From Melampsora larici-populina 98AG31 (taxonomy: Eukaryota > Basidiomycota > Pucciniomycetes > Pucciniales > Melampsoraceae), in assembly GCF_000204055.1 (NCBI RefSeq), contig NW_006768797.1:129202-193201 (forward strand): DNA of 64,000 bases, read 5' to 3'. The notes beneath the pieces were generated by a model. It was given only the letters and a program-made list of their open reading frames with translations, did not search any database and was not told where the DNA came from. This document shows positions 46,998-58,564 of this stretch, one piece after another (position 1 is the first letter of the stretch; every line of letters starts with the position of its first letter). The translations under genes and the position numbers were made by a program.

Positions 46998-48421
46998 GTT
47001 TGGTTTCTTTCTTTCTTTCTTTGAGCTTTGAGTTTGATTACCTTCACTTTGGCAATCTAAATTTCGATCATCAACTTGAAATTGAATTACTCGTCGATCA
47101 TCGGTATTAGTGATCTAATATCCGGCCCTGACCCCATCTGATGGGTCTGCCCGATACTTCATATTCTCTCATTGAAAGCTGTGATTCTTGACACTCTCGC
47201 CGAACTGCTTGAATTCACCATCACTGGATTAAAATATCGCTGTGGTTATTGGTGACTGGGAACCACAAATCGAACAGGATGACAGGATTAGAAGGCGCAA
47301 AAAAAGGGTGAATCAAACTCAGCAGAGATCCCGAAAGACGGATTGGTGAAAACTAAAAAAGTAGCAGCATTTTTCCTTCTTTCCAATTACATCAAGCGTT
47401 GGTGAAAAAATATGATGGAAGGTGAGTTGTTTCTTATCATGTTTGATTTAATCGAGGCTTATCCTCAATTCAGTTCTCAGCCATTTCTCGGAAAATGAGA
47501 TACCTGTCTTTCGTGATGAATGTTTTCTTTTGAGATGTATGATTAACTCTGAAAAACTTTGTCCGATATAGTCGAAGTCAACATGGCTCGCTGAAAAGCA
47601 GTCACCACATACTGCAGCTCAACTTTGGAAAGGTCGATATCCAGGCGCGTCGCAACCTTTGAACGGGATGACCTTGTTGGAGCGAGGTCATGATGGTACA
47701 TACCGCGGAGGATTTCAAAGCCAGCTTTTGAGAGTCGGACACTCGTGCATTGCTCTGCGAGGAACAAGCTGATGCAACGCCCCTTAATCAGTGCTATAGG
47801 TACGACTCACGATATACCATCAGCGAAGCGTAATCAAAAATTGCAGAGCCTCCCTACGTATATGCATTTTCGCTGTCCTCTCACACGTTAAATCAGATGA
47901 TCGGATTCTCGTTGAGGGTGCCAAGTTTTGTTAAAGTTATCGTCGTCTGCGGTACATGTCTTCTTGGTGATCGCCTACGCGTCCAGTAATCCAGCGTACA
48001 CATATTGTGAGAGCTTTTAGTATAGCGGCGCAGCTGAAATCTCTCTTCCTCAAGCAAGCCACGAGGTTCTGTAGGACTTTATCTTCTTCTCAAACCGATC
48101 ATTCTGTTGACGCAGGCTTGGTCTAAATGCCAGCAGCGCCCGAGCATCGATTTGACAATGACCATTCATCTTTCTTGACATCAACATTTACGACGAACTT
48201 GCTAAAAATCCTCTACATTCATCATTCAAGTAACTTTGAAAGAGAGACTTCCGTTTTCTGCTGATTCGAACTGTCTTCCTGTACAGTTATACAATCCACA
48301 AATCACCCAGACTCAGTGCTCCGCAAATTTCAAGGCCTGACGTTCTTTCCATCGGTGTTTTTTCTGGAACGACCAATAGATGCACGAGCGGTACTGAGGA
48401 TTACTAGCTTTTAGCTTGAAA
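46998..48421. other. intergenic, no gene seen
   Basis: Upstream region of the helicase gene (a TTTC-rich tract at about 47006-47020) and of the secreted protein. The minus frame at 47543-47767 (74 codons) has no start context or domain that I can support. Confidence 0.5.
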
Positions 48422-49543
48422 ATGAAATCCCTCAGCATTTTGGCCCCTTACGCGCTTCTAATCCTGTGTGGATTGATTGGCTGGAGCCATTCCCATCCTA
48501 CACCTGGCATCTCCAACCTCGAAGAAGATGTGGCCAATTCCTTAGGTGGAAACATGAGAAGCAAAAATCTTGATGGCGTAGCAAAAGCTCCCATTGCTGA
48601 CGATAAACCTGGTCTGAGTCATACGCCGGATCCTTCATCAAAAATGCTACAAGGTGTCACGGTTGATACAGAAAAAAACAAACCAAGTGCGAAACCTAGC
48701 AAAGATTCCAAATCATTTTCTGGTCCTGATGCCGAAGCTAATCAAACCAACAAAGCCACCCAACCAAAAAAACTGACTCAAGCAGAGAAGAAAAAATCGA
48801 TTCTTGAAAAGCTCCGCATGATCTTCTTGACTTGGCCAGCCAAAGTTTGGAAATATATCAAACAATGGATTGCAGAGTCAAACTTCTTTAAACCCAAGGC
48901 GAAAAAACCTATGATTTCCCTAAAAGATAAGTTCAAGATTCCGTGGCCCAAACCCAAGACATCACCAGGGCCAAATCTGAGCCCGGCAGAAGCAACACCA
49001 AACAAGTTATCAGTCCGAGCATCTCAAGAGAAGCCCACACATTCAATGGATGAAGAATTCCAACGGGATATTCAAGGAGACCAGTCTTTTTCGCATTCTA
49101 GCCAATTAGACAATATCAGATATACTCCGGATGGAATACCTTACCTGTGTACTAGTACAGATCCTAAGGTGTGTGACCGACCATACAAATTAATCATATG
49201 GTCGGCTAGGTACCCGAATGGATCATACAAAGGTCTGCAGACGCAGAAGATTGACTGTGTTCACAAAGCCTGTGATGGTACACACCAGATTCCCGCAAAA
49301 GATTATTTGGAGGATCCCAAACCCAAGACATCATCAGGGCCAAATCTGAGCCTGGCCGAAGAAGCACTAAACAAGTCATCAGTCCAAGCACCTCAAGAAA
49401 AGCCCAAACATTCAATGGATGAAGACTTCAAACAGGATATTCCAGGAGCCCAGTCTTTCCCACATTCTAGCCAATTAGACAAGCTCAGAAACACTCAAGA
49501 TGGAACACCTGATAACACACCTGTTGGGTCACCCAGGCATTGA
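48422..49543 (+). CDS. secreted repeat protein, candidate effector (373 aa)
   Basis: A single exon from ATG 48422 (the in-frame TTG at 48416 is not a start) to TGA 49541-49543. Residues 1-24 are a typical signal peptide with a Leu/Ile-rich core (LAPYALLILCGLIGW), likely cleaved near SHS. The mature protein is Ser/Pro/Lys-rich with a basic stretch around residues 120-180. Two copies of a 62-residue module are encoded at 48949-49134 and 49319-49504, each starting PKTS-GPNLS and ending HSSQLD--R-T-DG. Between them sits a unique four-cysteine segment (YLCTSTDPKVC, then IDCVHKAC). No known family. Upstream and downstream DNA is gene-poor. Secretion is well supported; an effector role is inference. 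Confidence 0.8.
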   Translation: MKSLSILAPYALLILCGLIGWSHSHPTPGISNLEEDVANSLGGNMRSKNLDGVAKAPIADDKPGLSHTPDPSSKMLQGVTVDTEKNKPSAKPSKDSKSFSGPDAEANQTNKATQPKKLTQAEKKKSILEKLRMIFLTWPAKVWKYIKQWIAESNFFKPKAKKPMISLKDKFKIPWPKPKTSPGPNLSPAEATPNKLSVRASQEKPTHSMDEEFQRDIQGDQSFSHSSQLDNIRYTPDGIPYLCTSTDPKVCDRPYKLIIWSARYPNGSYKGLQTQKIDCVHKACDGTHQIPAKDYLEDPKPKTSSGPNLSLAEEALNKSSVQAPQEKPKHSMDEDFKQDIPGAQSFPHSSQLDKLRNTQDGTPDNTPVGSPRH

Positions 49544-50818
49544 CACCCAAAAGACATTCCTCTGAATGAAGCAGTGGGTATCCACAATATGCCAGAAAAA
49601 ACTCCACCATAAGAAATGAGAAACACAATTCCTTCAGACCACAAAGAAGGAAGAAAAGACACTCCAAATGCTGATCCTTTGAACTCTTCCCGCAAAGAAG
49701 AGTCAGATACATCACAGAATATAAACCAAGTTTAACAGATAAGGAGTCTGAGTACATGGAACCTCTCAAAATTGACCTTTCTTGAGATGAGATTGATAAA
49801 AAATGTTGAGAAGTAACAAGAAACATTTAGGAAGCATATTTTTTGGAATCAGATCATTAGCCAAATGTTTTCAAATTCTTTTGATCATTTTTGTTCCTTT
49901 TTGTGCATTCCTCACCACACTTACATGTCGTGATGTGAAATCACATGTCCCAACCATTCAATATGTTTGCAGGGCATCATCAAAAGAATGAGTCCAGTTG
50001 GGGTATATTTCATTTTTATTGATTTTACACTTCATATCATTTTGTTTATTAAGTTGTGTGATGTTGTGTTCTTGCTGTTATTTCTCATTCTCAAAAAAAT
50101 GCTTTATCCCTCTCACTATTCATCTTATTCATCCAAGTCTTTTCAATTATATAAATATTTTACTTGTAAAACTCTAAAAGAGATAACAACTAAATAGATC
50201 AACACAACACCTGTCTATCTCCACTCTCATTAACAACACTTTATGAGGATGAATTATAGTCAATATACTATTGTGTGTAAAATACCGTAATGAAGAAAAT
50301 AAGCACCAAGAGAGCCCCTACAGACTGATCAACAAAGTTGGTTGGGTTTTTGGACCCAAATTCTATCAATGTATGCGACAAGGATAGAGCCAAAAGCATG
50401 AAAAAATGGTCCTTGATCAGTCAGTTTCATGTAGGATTTTCAAGGTCCTCATGGTACTATAATCTCCATCACTATATTTACCTTGTGGTGTCATTCTTTC
50501 TTTACATAATACATACATATGCAGTGTTTTCATAACTTGTATGTAACATTACATTGTAAGGGATCATTTCAGACCAACCACATCGTCAGTCCTGACCATT
50601 TTTGTCACTACTTATCAAAATAAAATCATATTTGTACCAAGAAATGAATATTCTAGATTCACTGCATCAATAGAGTCAAAAGAGATAACAAAGCATCTCA
50701 TGAAAAAAAATGAGATGAATCTTTCATGCTAATGCAAATCATGAAAAACAAAAAACGGAAAACAGGAAAGAGAAATCAATAATTCAAGTGTTTTAACTAT
50801 AATGAAAAAGTACATTGG
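49544..50818. other. intergenic, no gene seen
   Basis: AT-rich. After the stop of the secreted protein the same frame stays open for 22 codons to a TAA at about 49612; this looks like recent loss of a C-terminal tail or chance. Confidence 0.5.
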
Positions 50819-52639
50819 CTATGAACCAGATGGATAATGTTTCATGGATACATTCGAGTAAGTAGGAAAAGATTCAGGATAGAGTGAATGAAAATTATTA
50901 CAAGTACCATAAGCAAACGATTCATGAGGATGATACAATTGACTAGGAACCCTAGGAATTGTACGGTACGTTAAAGAAGTTACGCCCGAGCTAGCATGTG
51001 TCATCATAGGTGGATGATTTGTGAATGCCTGAAGCGTAGGTTGAAAAGACGTGTGAGATAATGGGTCGGGATAGGAATAGGTGGGAAAAGGGTTGAAGAG
51101 TGAAGATGTGTATATGTCTGGATAAGGAGCGTGAGTGAAAGTTGAGTGATTCATGCTTGGGAAAGGGATAACCCGACTGATGTTCAGAGGCATTGGGAGT
51201 GGACTTCTAGAAAAGTCGCTGAGGTCGGGCGAGATGTCGTGAGGTATGAAGTCACAGTGTCTAGAAGGTGTATCGGTCGAATACAACGCGGAATCCGTCA
51301 AGGTGTTCGAGAAATCTTGAGTCCTAGATGTCTGCGGAGCTGATTCTACAGAGCCAACCAAACTCAGATTGTAAGGAGTTGACTGTTCCGGGCTCAATTC
51401 AATCTGAAATGAATCCATCGAAGGACCGCTGATTGTGAAATGTGGCGATGAAGCCTGCTTGGATTCAGGCTGGCGGTTGTGTTCGTTCGTTGCCGTGGCC
51501 TTGACTTTCTTCCCTTTAGGCTCCTTGACTTGACTTGTGGCAGCCACAATCGTTGCTTGTCGAAGTTTGTTCGACTTTTGAAGCCCCTTCTGAACTTCAA
51601 CCAAGTGCTTTTCTGTCTGAGCATTTTCGACATGAAGATGCTTGTGAACCGCCGCTTTGTGCTGTCTAGAAAATGGAATCAAACTGAGTAAAGCTCTTCA
51701 TCTATCCGATAGTTGAAAATCATTCTCACCGCCAGTTATCCAAACGGCTAAACAATTTTTGACAGTGACATCGAAAAGGCTTTTCCTTGGTGTGCTTCCT
51801 GAAAAGACATAAATCATGTTCGTTAAGCTCATTGCAAAAGAAACATGGGATATGGGGACAGGAATGGCAAACACACCTCTCGTGTCTGGCAAGATGTTCG
51901 ACACGGCTAAACGTCTCAAAGCAGCCCGGATCCAGTCTGCACTCAAACACCTTGAGGGTAGCACCATTTGAAGAGCCTTCGGAGGTTTCAACCCTTTCGC
52001 AGCTGGTAGACCTCTTTCGCTTCCCGATCAAAGGACTGGCTTCTGGGTGTTTAATCGAAAAAGCCGAGACGGCATCCAACTTTGGGGTGTTCTCACTGGG
52101 TCGAGTGTGAAGATGAGAAACTGCCGAGCTTCCAGGATTAAAACTGGGGGTCTGCACTGGCAGTGAGTTCTCGGCCACGAGATCTGATGAACGAAATCCA
52201 ACTAGGTTGAAAGAGTTGGTCCAAGCCTCAGGGCTCAGAAAATATTCCAAATTTGAATCCCCACTTGAGATGGGATGGCTGAGATGGTTTGGTTTGAGAG
52301 GTGGTGATGGAAAGGGTATCAAGTCTTCTTGAGAAGGAGGATGATTCAAGATACCAACATTTTGAATGCTGTAAGGTGGACTTTCTGGCTGAATGGCATC
52401 GGAGGCTATATTCGAGAAACTAGACGCCAGGCAAGAAAGATAAGATACACGAAGTAACAAAGAGGTTCATCAATTACAACTTCACTACTGATCAGTCACA
52501 TCTCAAGTATGACCGACAATCCCCTGAATCAAAAAAGTGGGTGAAGACTTCCGGCAGCAACTAAATGATCATCAACTCACCATTGTTGAAGGTAAAAATC
52601 AAGGGACATCTCTAATTCAACTTGCGAGTTGCAAGACAT
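50819..52639 (-). CDS. C2H2-type zinc-finger transcription factor, copy A (505 aa)
   Basis: Four exons on the minus strand: 52639-52581, 52419-51877, 51798-51730, 51665-50819 (1,518 nt; phases close). Two adjacent zinc fingers are formed across exons 2-4. The first runs from FECRLDPGCFETFSR to the EHLARHER helix. The second has FRCHC, FSRLDNW and a final QHK, with histidines supplied after the last splice. A basic RKRS stretch before the fingers may be a nuclear signal. The remainder is Ser/Pro/Thr-rich with a Pro/Tyr/Phe-rich C-terminus, typical of fungal activators. It is a paralogue of the gene at 56284: same exon sizes for exons 1 and 3 (59 and 69 nt), same splice phases and a related promoter. 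DNA targets are unknown. Confidence 0.88.
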
Positions 52640-52789
52640 GATCAACCTGAAGAATGTTGTGGTTGACGATTGAAAGTTGAGGTACGGGATCAGGGCTACG
52701 TTGAATACAAGACTGGGATCAAGCTCTTCAAAGCACGTACTGAGTAGTTCGGAGGAAATTGTTGGTGTGTGAATTGATAGTCGCAGTGA

Positions 52790-52927
52790 AGCTTAAGCAA
52801 GATGGTGGTTGAGGGAAAGGTACGCAAGAAAGTAGGGAAATCTTGAAAAGATGTGTGGGTCAAATCCTCCTCTCACTCACCAACAGGACGTCCTTTTGAG
52901 CAGGTTGAGAAGCAAACTGCACGACTT
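52790..52927 (-). promoter_or_regulatory. conserved upstream block of zinc-finger copy A
   Basis: On the minus strand this block matches 56105-56243 on the plus strand. Shared words include CTGCTCAAAAGGACGTC, GATTTGACCCACACATCT and TTTCCCTACTTTCTTGCGTA. It lies about 150 bp upstream of the ATG. The conservation may mark shared control elements or only recent duplication. Confidence 0.6.
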
Positions 52928-53483
52928 TCTCCCTAGAAAAAATCGTACAATCTTCCTATCATGCCATACACACGGATGATGGTCAATGAGCCGCCTGACG
53001 CAAAATCCGGGATCGATTCTTTGTCCTGCGAATAATATTAACATGAAGATGGCTGACATTTCATCAAGACCTGTCGGCGTCATAACTCACCGGCCGCAAA
53101 ATATTGTGCGTATGCCAAACCCACATCAGCATCATGGTATCCAGACTTCTAGCTGTGGCCTGAACATGGGAAACAATGAGAGTAGAATCTTTACGTTTCC
53201 TCGGATCTGAGAAATATCTGATGCAAGGTAGACAGATCAGATCAGAGTCGTTGCGGCATAAATGCCGACGAAGCTTGTCTAATCCACACGACGTAGTTTG
53301 CATGATGATCAATACGCTTGGAAATGTAGTTGAGGGTCTCGGAAGATACTGTGATGCATTGGATAGACAATGTTGAAGAGTTTGATTCATATCAATTTCT
53401 TCCCAACAAAGAGTTCGAGTTACAATGACAAAAAGCAACAAAACTAAAAAAAAAGGTTATATAAAGGACAACCTCCATGTGAT

Positions 53484-55482
53484 CTAAACTCCACCCATAG
53501 CGATATACTTAACAATTTGATACTCTTCAATCCCATATTTACTTCCTTCTCTTCCAAACCCACTAGATTTCACTCCTCCAAAAGGTGTCATAGCATTCGA
53601 TACCGCACCCGTATTAACTCCTACCATGCCTACCTCAAGACTTTCTGCTACTCTCCAAATTTGTCCCATATCACGTGAATAAAAGTATCCTGCTAATCCT
53701 ACATCTGTATCATTGGCCATCTGAATTACTTCTGATTCGGTTTCAAACTTGTATAGAGCTGCCACTGGACCTATGTAATTGAGTTCCCAAGAATGTTCAG
53801 CTCTCTTAAGTTAACCATATTCGAACTGTGGGAAAACAAGAAAGATATACGAGAAGATCTTACCAAAAGTTTCTTCTCCGTCAATCTCTCCGGTTGGTAC
53901 CTCACTTAAAACGGTAGGTTCAAAGAAAAATCCATTCCGACATTGAGGATCATCAGGAACTCTGCCTCCTACCAAGACCTGTGCACCTTTTGATTTAGCT
54001 CGATCTACATGTTCAATCACTTTCTTAAGACTTCTTGAATGTATCAATGGTCCATGAGTGACATCCGGATCAAAGCCAGATCCTACTTTGAATTCAGAGA
54101 CTTTCATAGCTAGTTTTGTAGCAAATTCGGCGTAGACTGATGAATGAACAAAGAAGCGATCTGTGGATGATATTTTGTCGAAAAATCAGCAAAGTCATAC
54201 ACTTGCTTGAATATATAATTAATTTTGATAGAAAAAGAACTCACTTGCAGATACACAAGTCTGACCCGAACACCTAAATTTGCAAGTAACTGCTCCAGCT
54301 ACTGCCAAATCGACATCAGCATCTTCAAATACAATGAACGGCGCATTGCCTCCAAGCTCAAAGGATAGTTTCTTAAGACTCGAAGCTGACTGTGCCATGA
54401 GTAACTTGCCCACGTTTGTCTAAGGGTAGTCTCATCAAAACTTGTCAATATCCAAAATGCGGATAGAGCACGAAGGTTATTGGCTTACCGAACCGGTGAA
54501 TGACAATTTTCTGATCGTCGTATTTTCACACAACTCTTTTCCTATATCCTTTGTATTTACATCGGTAGTGATGACATTGAAGACGCCAGGTGGAAATCCA
54601 GCTCGGTGAGCGAGTTCAGCGAGTGCTAGTGCGGTAAACGGAGTCTCTGCAGGTGCTTTGACCTATTATAAAAGAGAGCAGACGAAAAGAAAAGAGCCAA
54701 AAGCAAGTCAGCATAAAAACATTTTGGTAAACAGCTTCAAATTGATCAAGATAAGAGGAAGAAGACCCACTGACGATAACAGAACAGCCAGCAGCCAAGG
54801 CAGGAGCAATTTTCCGAGTGATCATGGCGGCTGGAAAGTTCCAAGGACACAGTGCTGCCACGACTCCGATCGGTTGCTTGATGACCACATTACGAACACC
54901 TGGAACTGTGGTGGGTATGACGTCACCGTATGTCCTCAAGGCTTCACCGGCAAACCATTCAAGAAAACTAGCGGCATAAGTAGCCTCTCCCTTTGCATCT
55001 GCAAGAGATTTTCCATTCTCCAATACGATCAAGCTGGCGATATCTTGAGATGATTCGCGGAGGAGATGAAAGAATTTGATGAGTAGATCATGTCGCTCTT
55101 TGGCGGTAGTAAGTTTATATTTGTCAAAAGCGACTTTAGCAGCATCCACTACAGGGAGCAAGTCGGCGAGGTTCATATCAGGACATGTTCCAATCTGTTC
55201 ACCGGTTGCTGGGTCTAGATATGATTAGATTGAAAACCATCAAAACTTGTAAGTTATCCCTATCAATTGCTGAAGAAATGATCGAGCTGACTTTGGACTG
55301 AGAAAGTAGTTTGGGATTGAGAGTCCAACCAATTCCCATTGACATAAGCTTTTTGCTTGAACAAGGATGGATCATTCAACTGGATTTTTCATAACCAAAT
55401 GATGTGAGCTAGACAGAACAGATTTGAGTCTCATGAGCTACCGGCCCACCTGAGAAGGCGATTGGGAAGAAGAGGTCATCAT
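53484..55482 (-). CDS. succinate-semialdehyde dehydrogenase (aldehyde dehydrogenase family)
   Basis: Oxidises succinate semialdehyde to succinate with NAD(P)+, the last step of the GABA shunt. Exons on the minus strand: 55482-55450, 55379-55292, 55214-54775, 54662-54489, 54419-54245, 54160-53864, 53770-53484 (1,494 nt, 497 aa; phases close). Family landmarks in order: [28 protein letters not shown] (split by an intron), [15 protein letters not shown] with the general-base Glu, FRCSGQTC with the catalytic Cys, and the family-specific end [20 protein letters not shown]. The length is normal for the enzyme. No mitochondrial targeting segment is apparent in the 11-residue first exon, so a cytosolic enzyme is likely. 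It sits between two paralogous zinc-finger genes. Confidence 0.92.
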
Positions 55483-56283
55483 GATTCTGAAGGAGAAAGT
55501 GACAGTTTGAAGTTTTGCCAATCGATGACCAATATGAAAGCCAAGACGACGTCCTATCATAACGAATAACAACTGAGACTATCAATCACAGTTCGAAAAG
55601 GAAAGCTACGTTCTCATCGAGGTTTGGAAGGCAAAAGGACGAAGCAATCTCAGAAATCGGAACGATGATCACATCAAACTGATTATCAAGAACTACATTA
55701 AATTCAACTGTAGTTTCAAACTCACATCGAGAGCTTATTTTGCTGAGCAATATCTCTTGACTTCTCATCACTCTCAGCTTCATTCCACTTCTCATCTATC
55801 AACATCACATTGATGATCTTTCGATTGTTGGTAGTATCCTCAGTAAAGACCATCGAATGGTTCATGGTCGTACTATGTCACGAACTTGCAGACTCGACGA
55901 CTCTTCAACCAGGGTCATGAAGTATTTTGTTACCAACCGGAAATATGGTACTCTTCATGAAATCTCAGCCATCTTCACTCCGGTGTTATTTGCAGGATGA
56001 ATCTTTGATTCCGAATTTCGGCCTCAGATCTTAGAAAGTCTATGAACCGTCAGCTGTGTGCAAGGCATGAGACGAACATTACGCGGCTTTTTTAAGGGAG
56101 AAAGTCATGCAGTTAGCTCCTCAACTGCTCAAAAGGACGTCTCATTGGCGAGAGAGAAGCGGATTTGACCCACACATCTCTTGAAGATTTCCCTACTTTC
56201 TTGCGTACCTTTCTCTCAAACCTCCTTCTTGCTTAGGCTTTCAACCCTTTTACCAATTCACATACCAAAAAAACAGCTTCATC
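55483..56283. promoter_or_regulatory. shared upstream region of the dehydrogenase and zinc-finger copy B
   Basis: An 800-bp gap between two divergently transcribed starts, so it must hold both promoters. The frame at 55586-55795 (minus) is not supported. The conserved block at 56105-56243 belongs to the zinc-finger side. Confidence 0.5.
56105..56243 (+). promoter_or_regulatory. conserved upstream block of zinc-finger copy B
   Basis: Matches 52927-52790 in reverse complement and lies about 40 bp before the ATG at 56284. See copy A for the shared words. Confidence 0.6.
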
Positions 56284-58105
56284 ATGTCTTTCAGCTCGCA
56301 TATTGAATTAGAGAAGTCCATTGATCTTATCCTTCAACAATTGTGAGTTGATCACTTGGTTTCTGTCTGAAAACTTGTCCTTCTTTTTTGATTCAGAGGA
56401 GTTTTGGGCAGACTTGAGACGTGATTTCATTGACCATTGCCCAATGCATGGGTGTTGCTGACGTTGAGGTTGAGGAAATACACGTTGTTCAGGTCACTGA
56501 TTCGCGTTCTCTTTTTCTTCGTTGATGGATTGTCAGTCCTTGGAATGATCTCTTTGATCTCACGGAGCCTCAATCTTCATCTTCGAGTACTCAAGTACAA
56601 CATCCAAACTCCCACACCTTAAAACCTCCACCTCCACAAGAATACCCAATACCTTCATTATCAGAATGTCAACCTCTTCACTCGAGCTTTCCCAATCATG
56701 AAAATGGGGATTGTACCTCCACCGACAATTCCTTAGATTCTGAATCTTGGTCAAATTGTCTCAAGCAGATTTTCTACGATCAATCCGAAACTTTCGAAAA
56801 AGACCTACAAAATGACAATCCTAATGGAAGTCTTGGTATTGAGCAGCCTTACTCTGTTCCAAATGAGAGTGAAGCGCAAGTGGACGCTTCGTCGATTGAT
56901 CAATCGCAAGCTTGCTCGACGATTACGAAACGCAAAAGGTCCGATAGCTACTTGAGCTTGGGAGATTCGCAAAGCTCTACAACTCTCCCGACTTGTAAGG
57001 TTTTCGAGTGCTTTCTGGATCCAGGATGCTCTGAAAAATTCAGTCGTATTGAACATCTTGCTAGACACGAAAGGTATGATGCCCATTGCGTGACTCGTCT
57101 TCTCATTGATTTCTTGAACTAACGGTATCTCTTTGATATTTATCTTCTTATAGGAAGCATACCAAGGCAAAGCCCTTCAAATGTCACTGCGGGAAATCCT
57201 TTGGTCGTCTAGATAACTGGAGGTGAGAGAGATACATAATCATCTAAGCACAAGAGCTATGACTGACTCTAATTTTATCTTTTAGACAACACAAGAATTC
57301 TTTACACAAGTCTTTTGATGTAGAAAATGCCGAGACGGAAAAGATTTTGGTCAAAGTTCAAAAGGAGTTGCAACGGTTAAACAAATTACGAACGCCAACA
57401 ATCGTCAGTGTCACGAAAGAAGGGAAAGGACCTGAAGTCAAGAAAGTGAAAAGGTCCGGAGATCATCAAGCCAAAGGCAAACCAAAGTCACATGGGGTTC
57501 CTTTGCCGACGCTTACAGCCAGTGGTCCGTATCAAGAGCCACCTCAGCTCAAGGTTCCGGGTGCAGAGCTACCATATCTCGACGTTCATCATTTTGGGGA
57601 GGCTCAGCGCGGCTTTGGAATCTCGGCGCCTACGAACTCCACCCTCCCCCTGGACTTCTTGGAATACGTGACCGATCTCACGAACTCCTCTTTCGACGGA
57701 GGTCCTGCGACTGTGGCCTTCACCCCTCAAGGGACTTGTTCCACTTTCAGCGACTTTTCCACAAGTCCTTTCATAACCCCGATAAACATCAATCGGGTAC
57801 TTCCTTTCCAAACCGCGCCTTCGACTTCTTCTCCTCAATTCTACAATCCTCAACCAGGAGCCTTCTATCCCACTTCACTCCTGGAACCCTTTCAATTTAT
57901 CTCGACTCCAATTCCACCTTTGTCTTTTCAGCCTATTCTTCAGCCGTTTGTCAATCATGGTGCTATGAGGATGGCTTATCCTACGGTCGAGAACCCAATG
58001 ACCAGAAGAGAATTCCATCACACTTCCAATCCATGTCTCTACTCCGGCTCAAATCTTGTACCTCTTGTCTACCCTCAATATTTGTCCCAAAATCACCATC
58101 TATAA
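56284..58105 (+). CDS. C2H2-type zinc-finger transcription factor, copy B (494 aa)
   Basis: Four exons: 56284-56342, 56537-57073, 57154-57222, 57286-58105 (1,485 nt; phases close). The start MSFSSHIELEKSIDLILQQ lines up with MSCNSQVELEMSLDFYLQQ of copy A. Finger 1 runs from FECFLDPGCSEKFSR to EHLARHER. Finger 2 has FKCHCGKSFGRLDNW, then RQHK. A KRKRS basic patch precedes the fingers. The C-terminus is Ser/Pro/Thr-rich, then Pro/Phe/Tyr-rich. Exon 2 uses the acceptor TTGTCAG at 56536, chosen because it alone gives the right phase. Outside the fingers the two paralogues are well diverged, so the duplication is older than that of the 14207/39173 pair. Confidence 0.88.
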
Positions 58106-58564
58106 CCCACAAGTCTTGTATAGTAGTCAAAGATCAGTGAGCGCTAGTAAATCTATCTTCTTCTTGTTTATTATTATTCAAAATTTATTACTTGCCATTT
58201 CTTTCATATCATTTTATACATTGAAACGTTTCACCCCATCCCATATTCTCTTTTTATGGGATGCTATCCAAGAGTTCCCATTTCCAACCATTAATTCCCA
58301 CAAATATTACATACAATGTCCAATCCCCAAAAAGAACCCAATAAGTTTTGAATTAATAAAGATGATGGAATATATTCAATTTATCTAGAAAGAATTTGTC
58401 ATAGATTTAACTTGAGTTGATTCCAAGTACTATATTATCTCTTTTGTGAAACCTAAAAAAGAAAAGCCATTAAATCAAGTCAGCCAATCATCATCCATAC
58501 AAGCCATTTCTTCCTGGACAAAGATTCAAAAGACAAAAGAAAGAGTGAATTATCTCATAAAGAC
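58106..58564. other. intergenic between converging genes
   Basis: AT-rich, presumably the two 3' untranslated regions. No gene. Confidence 0.6.

Noticed and set aside
47543..47767. Short minus-strand gene
   Set aside because: Only 74 codons, no domain and no splice partner; left as intergenic.
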